This document shows positions 61,235 to 64,000 of a DNA stretch of 64,000 nt, piece after piece. Under the pieces are notes generated by a model. The model worked only from the letters and a program-made list of their open reading frames with translations, made no database searches and was not told the DNA's origin. Within the stretch, counting starts at the first letter, position 1. The number at the start of each line of letters is the position of its first letter. The position numbers and the translations under genes are program-made. This DNA comes from Tritrichomonas musculus (taxonomy: Eukaryota > Parabasalia > Tritrichomonadida > Tritrichomonadidae). The stretch spans positions 3,147,501 to 3,211,500 of the forward strand of contig JAPFFF010000005.1 in the NCBI GenBank assembly GCA_039105265.1, read 5' to 3'.

Positions 61235-61399
61235 ATTAAAATTTTCGATTAAAAAGTGGATTCAAAAAATTTAAACTTTTTGAAAGTTTTTTTATTTTAA
61301 AACGTAATTTCAACCAAATTTCGATTTAAAATTAAATAAACTATTGAATCTGATACACGTTATTTAATTATTTGTTCAATCATTTTTTATAATTATATT

Positions 61400-61903
61400 A
61401 TGGACTTTGGCGGATGTGATATCTTGGCTATTCAAAAAATGCTTGAAGATACTGCTCCTCCTGAGCCAGATGAGGAACCCCAAGAACAGTATGAGCCAAT
61501 TATAGAAGCCAAAGAAAAAGATTCTTTTTGGGATGACGAAGAAATTACGCCAGTTGGTTTTTACAAAGACCCATCCGACACCAGACCGGAACCGCCGTAT
61601 ACGATACATTATCGTCAACAAGTTGGTACTGAAGATGTATATCTTGGTTTAAATATGAAAGATCCATCAATTTCATCATGTGATGCGATGGTTATAACAG
61701 TTACACTTGAAGGAACTGAACTTGATGATATTGACTTGAACGTTCAAAAAGGATTTTTAGATTTAAGAAGTCCAAGATATCGACTTACAATGAAACTTGA
61801 TAAACCTACAAAAGATAATCTAACTCAAGCAAAATGGAGAAAAGAAGAGCATGAATTAAAAATCACAATCCCAATCATACCACAAGATACCAAAATTGTA
61901 TGA
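61400..61903 (+). CDS. DNAAF6: PIH1D3/DNAAF6 homologue, dynein arm assembly factor
   Basis: 167 aa. An acidic N-terminal part (PPEPDEEPQEQYEPI), FWDDEEI, then a PIH/CS-like beta domain (about 60-167): RPEPPYTIHYRQQVGTEDVY, SSCDAMVITVTLEGTELDDI and LDLRSPRYRLTMKL match DNAAF6/TWISTER. The protein works with HSP90 in cytoplasmic preassembly of axonemal dynein arms, so it is expected in a flagellate. Length is close to the family (about 190-210 aa), slightly short at the C terminus. It is divergent from the UxaB-like gene, with 165 bp between starts. Confidence 0.87.
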   Translation: MDFGGCDILAIQKMLEDTAPPEPDEEPQEQYEPIIEAKEKDSFWDDEEITPVGFYKDPSDTRPEPPYTIHYRQQVGTEDVYLGLNMKDPSISSCDAMVITVTLEGTELDDIDLNVQKGFLDLRSPRYRLTMKLDKPTKDNLTQAKWRKEEHELKITIPIIPQDTKIV

Positions 61904-62534
61904 ATTTTTATTAATTAAACATCAATTACAAAAATCTCAAATAATCTAAAACTAATAGCTAGTTATTATTTTTTTTTTTTAACTTGATTACTATACAATT
62001 TTGATCTTGATAATTCCATTAAAATTTAAAATTTTAATTTACAGCAAAATATCAATATGATAAAAGTATGGCGGTTAATAAAAAAGTATTTCATTACTCT
62101 TTTGATTTTTTTTATGAATGATATTGAATAAAATCTTATTTTTTTATAATCGCAGTTTTCTGAGAAAAGCCCATAGCACTAAACAAAATTTGATATAAAA
62201 TTTTGTTAATACTTATTCAAAAAATAATCTTGTTATTCAAAGTGTAAAATTTATATCTTCAGAAACATTTTATTTCATTCATCTTTAAAAAAAAAAGAAG
62301 ATAAGATAAATTTCGTAAACATTTATTAATGTAGATCAAAAATAATATGATATAAATAAATTAATGTTCTGTTTTCTTTTCTTTTTAAATATATAATATA
62401 TATGATAGATTAAAATTTATGAAAAAGAATAAAAGCACCTCTATTCAACGAACAAGTTGATTTTTCCCTATATCTTTTTTTCACAAATCAAATTACAAAC
62501 ATTTTTTTTTTTTTTTTGAAAAAAATTAAAAAAG
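61904..62534. other. Convergent 3' intergenic region
   Basis: Between convergent ends of PIH1D3 and the WD40 gene; AT-rich with long T runs near 62503; nothing recognised. Confidence 0.4.
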
Positions 62535-63983
62535 TCAAGATAACAAATTAGTATAAGATCTGTAGACGTATCGTACTTTGGCCTGAGGAAGGATTTCGAT
62601 AAGGTACAAATTTAGTGAATTTTCTATAGCATCGTAATTGATTGTCATGGGATTCACGTTTGAATTTGCATTCTCGAGATCAAAGGCCATCAAAGGTTTG
62701 GCTTCATTTGGCATTCTCATATCAACGACATTAACAGTAGCATTGTCAAGACAAGTGATCAATGTTCTTGGGGTTCCAGTGATGCCTTTACAAGTTTTTC
62801 TTGGCGTTTTGAGAGTCATTACAGGATTTTGAACATTAAAGTCCCAAAGGCGAACAATAGAATCCTTTGCTGATGATGCTAAAAGATTATTATTTAGGAA
62901 ATAAAGATGGTTTGCTTCCTTTGAATGACCAATAAAGTGCCTAATGATATTTCCAGTGTTCAAGTCATTCATCGATATGGCAATGTTGTTTTTCATCGAA
63001 CAAGCAGTGATGTTATCAATAGCTCTTAAAGTGATGATAGATGGTGAAATTATATTTAAACGACGATTCTCAATTGTCATATCTGAGGATGCAACTGTTA
63101 CCGATTGGGAATCATGTGAATAAATAATCACTTTATCACCACAAGGGCAAAGTGATATTTGAGATGATTGAAACGGAAGTGATAATTGTGAGCGAACAAC
63201 ACCAGAATCATTACATTGGCAGTCAGCCGAAGGTAATCGTTGGAATTGATTGTTTTCGTTTGAATTAGGACTGTTATTGATTAAATCGATTCGATATATT
63301 TCGTTTGATTTAGTGGTAACCCATACATAGTTATTTGAAGTTGTATAACATGATATTTCAGGTGGTATTTGGTCAGAGGCTAGAACAAATTCTGTACCTT
63401 TGTGAATAAAAATATTATGATCAATAATATATGAGTCTAGACCAGAATTAACAGCATAGCAATCAATTTTTGGAAGTTCTACTTCGGTAAATTTTTTGTT
63501 ATTCCATATTTGAGGTGTAGTATTTAGAAGAGATGATAAGTCAAATGAAAATTGGCGTGGTGGAAATTCAACAACATTGTTGTAATCAGGCCATGATTCA
63601 CAAAAATTGGTTTCATCGCATATTTGATTAATTTTTGAGATAATTGGAGCAAACTTATCAATATCTTGACTGCATTTATTAGCTTCATTTATAAGTGATG
63701 CAAAATCAGGTCCATTGCTATTATTGATAGGGCCGCTGTGAAGATTGAACATATTGTCAGATGATGACCCTTTTGGGCTAGTTGGAATTGAACGTGGGAA
63801 TGGAGATGATGAAACAAACTCTTCAATACTTGGAAGAGATGACTGCATAGCAGAACTTGGTGTTGATGCAAAATAAGAGATCGGTGGTAAACCAATCTTG
63901 GTTTTTTGAGGAGCTGCGCTTGATGATACGGATGTGGTCATTTTATTCATATTGAATTGATTATTCATCATATTTTGGCTCAT
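62535..63983 (-). CDS. WD40-repeat protein with low-complexity N terminus
   Basis: 482 aa. Residues 1-120 are Ser/Pro/Asn/Met-rich and probably unstructured. From ~150 the sequence turns to beta blades; clear WD40 signatures are IRHFIGHSKEANHLYFL...SSAKDSIVRLWDF (about 345-390) and ITCLDNATVNVVDMRMP. This suggests one degenerate propeller. It resembles EDC4/Ge-1-like or other scaffold WD40 proteins in layout, but I cannot place it; no catalytic domain. The start MSQNMMNNQ is the first Met, 17 bp from the window edge. Confidence 0.75.
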   Translation of the reverse strand: MSQNMMNNQFNMNKMTTSVSSSAAPQKTKIGLPPISYFASTPSSAMQSSLPSIEEFVSSSPFPRSIPTSPKGSSSDNMFNLHSGPINNSNGPDFASLINEANKCSQDIDKFAPIISKINQICDETNFCESWPDYNNVVEFPPRQFSFDLSSLLNTTPQIWNNKKFTEVELPKIDCYAVNSGLDSYIIDHNIFIHKGTEFVLASDQIPPEISCYTTSNNYVWVTTKSNEIYRIDLINNSPNSNENNQFQRLPSADCQCNDSGVVRSQLSLPFQSSQISLCPCGDKVIIYSHDSQSVTVASSDMTIENRRLNIISPSIITLRAIDNITACSMKNNIAISMNDLNTGNIIRHFIGHSKEANHLYFLNNNLLASSAKDSIVRLWDFNVQNPVMTLKTPRKTCKGITGTPRTLITCLDNATVNVVDMRMPNEAKPLMAFDLENANSNVNPMTINYDAIENSLNLYLIEILPQAKVRYVYRSYTNLLS

Positions 63984-64000
63984 GTTAATAGAATTACTTT

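Noticed and set aside
26222-63999. Search for the T. vaginalis initiator (TCAYTWYTCATTA) before host genes
   Set aside because: Only loose matches such as TATCATTCA before CK1 and TATCATTATTTG before Rpt1; not consistent enough to annotate.

Overview
The window reads as AT-rich nuclear DNA of a flagellated protist, most likely a trichomonad (Parabasalia, Tritrichomonas- or Trichomonas-like). Evidence: nearly all host genes are single uninterrupted reading frames. The one spliced gene has two tiny introns (36 and 32 nt) whose branch point and 3' splice site are fused (CTAATGCACAG, CTAACACCAG), as in trichomonads. There is a Polinton/Maverick carrying a BspA-like leucine-rich-repeat fibre gene, plus ankyrin-repeat and flagellar genes. 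I see no clear copy of the Trichomonas vaginalis initiator upstream of the genes, so I do not commit to a species.

Layout. 1-2650: broken minus-strand remains of a large unknown protein, cut by a piggyBac-type MITE. 2667-12901: a 10.2-kb element with ~540-bp inverted ends, one DDE integrase gene and several nested repeats, including an element inserted inverted into its own sister copy. 12902-25770: a transposon nest with a MULE transposase relic, many short MITEs with readable target duplications, and an intact 780-aa MULE transposase between GC-rich 120-bp arrays. Two levels of MULE ends sit exactly at the centres of palindromes. 25770-35250: host genes (CAMK-type kinase, UDP-glucuronate decarboxylase, MYCBP, TFIIH p34/Tfb4, spliced ARL3-like GTPase) and a 2.1-kb TIR element. 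35267-47203: a small hAT-type element that received an 11.4-kb capsid-bearing Polinton; both insertions keep target duplications. 47204-49370: a transposase-like relic. 49372-64000: a gene-dense host block (PP1, AFG2-like AAA ATPase, Rpt1, tRNA-Gln, CCT1, casein kinase 1, ankyrin protein, bacterial-type tagaturonate reductase, PIH1D3/DNAAF6, WD40 protein).

Functionally, the host genes include a proteostasis group (AFG2, Rpt1 and CCT1 side by side) and flagellum-linked genes (MYCBP, ARL3, PIH1D3). The rest is mobile DNA. The most notable observations are the capsid-only Polinton, the MULE ends at palindrome centres, the 16-bp direct repeat flanking the integrase element, and the two mini-introns.
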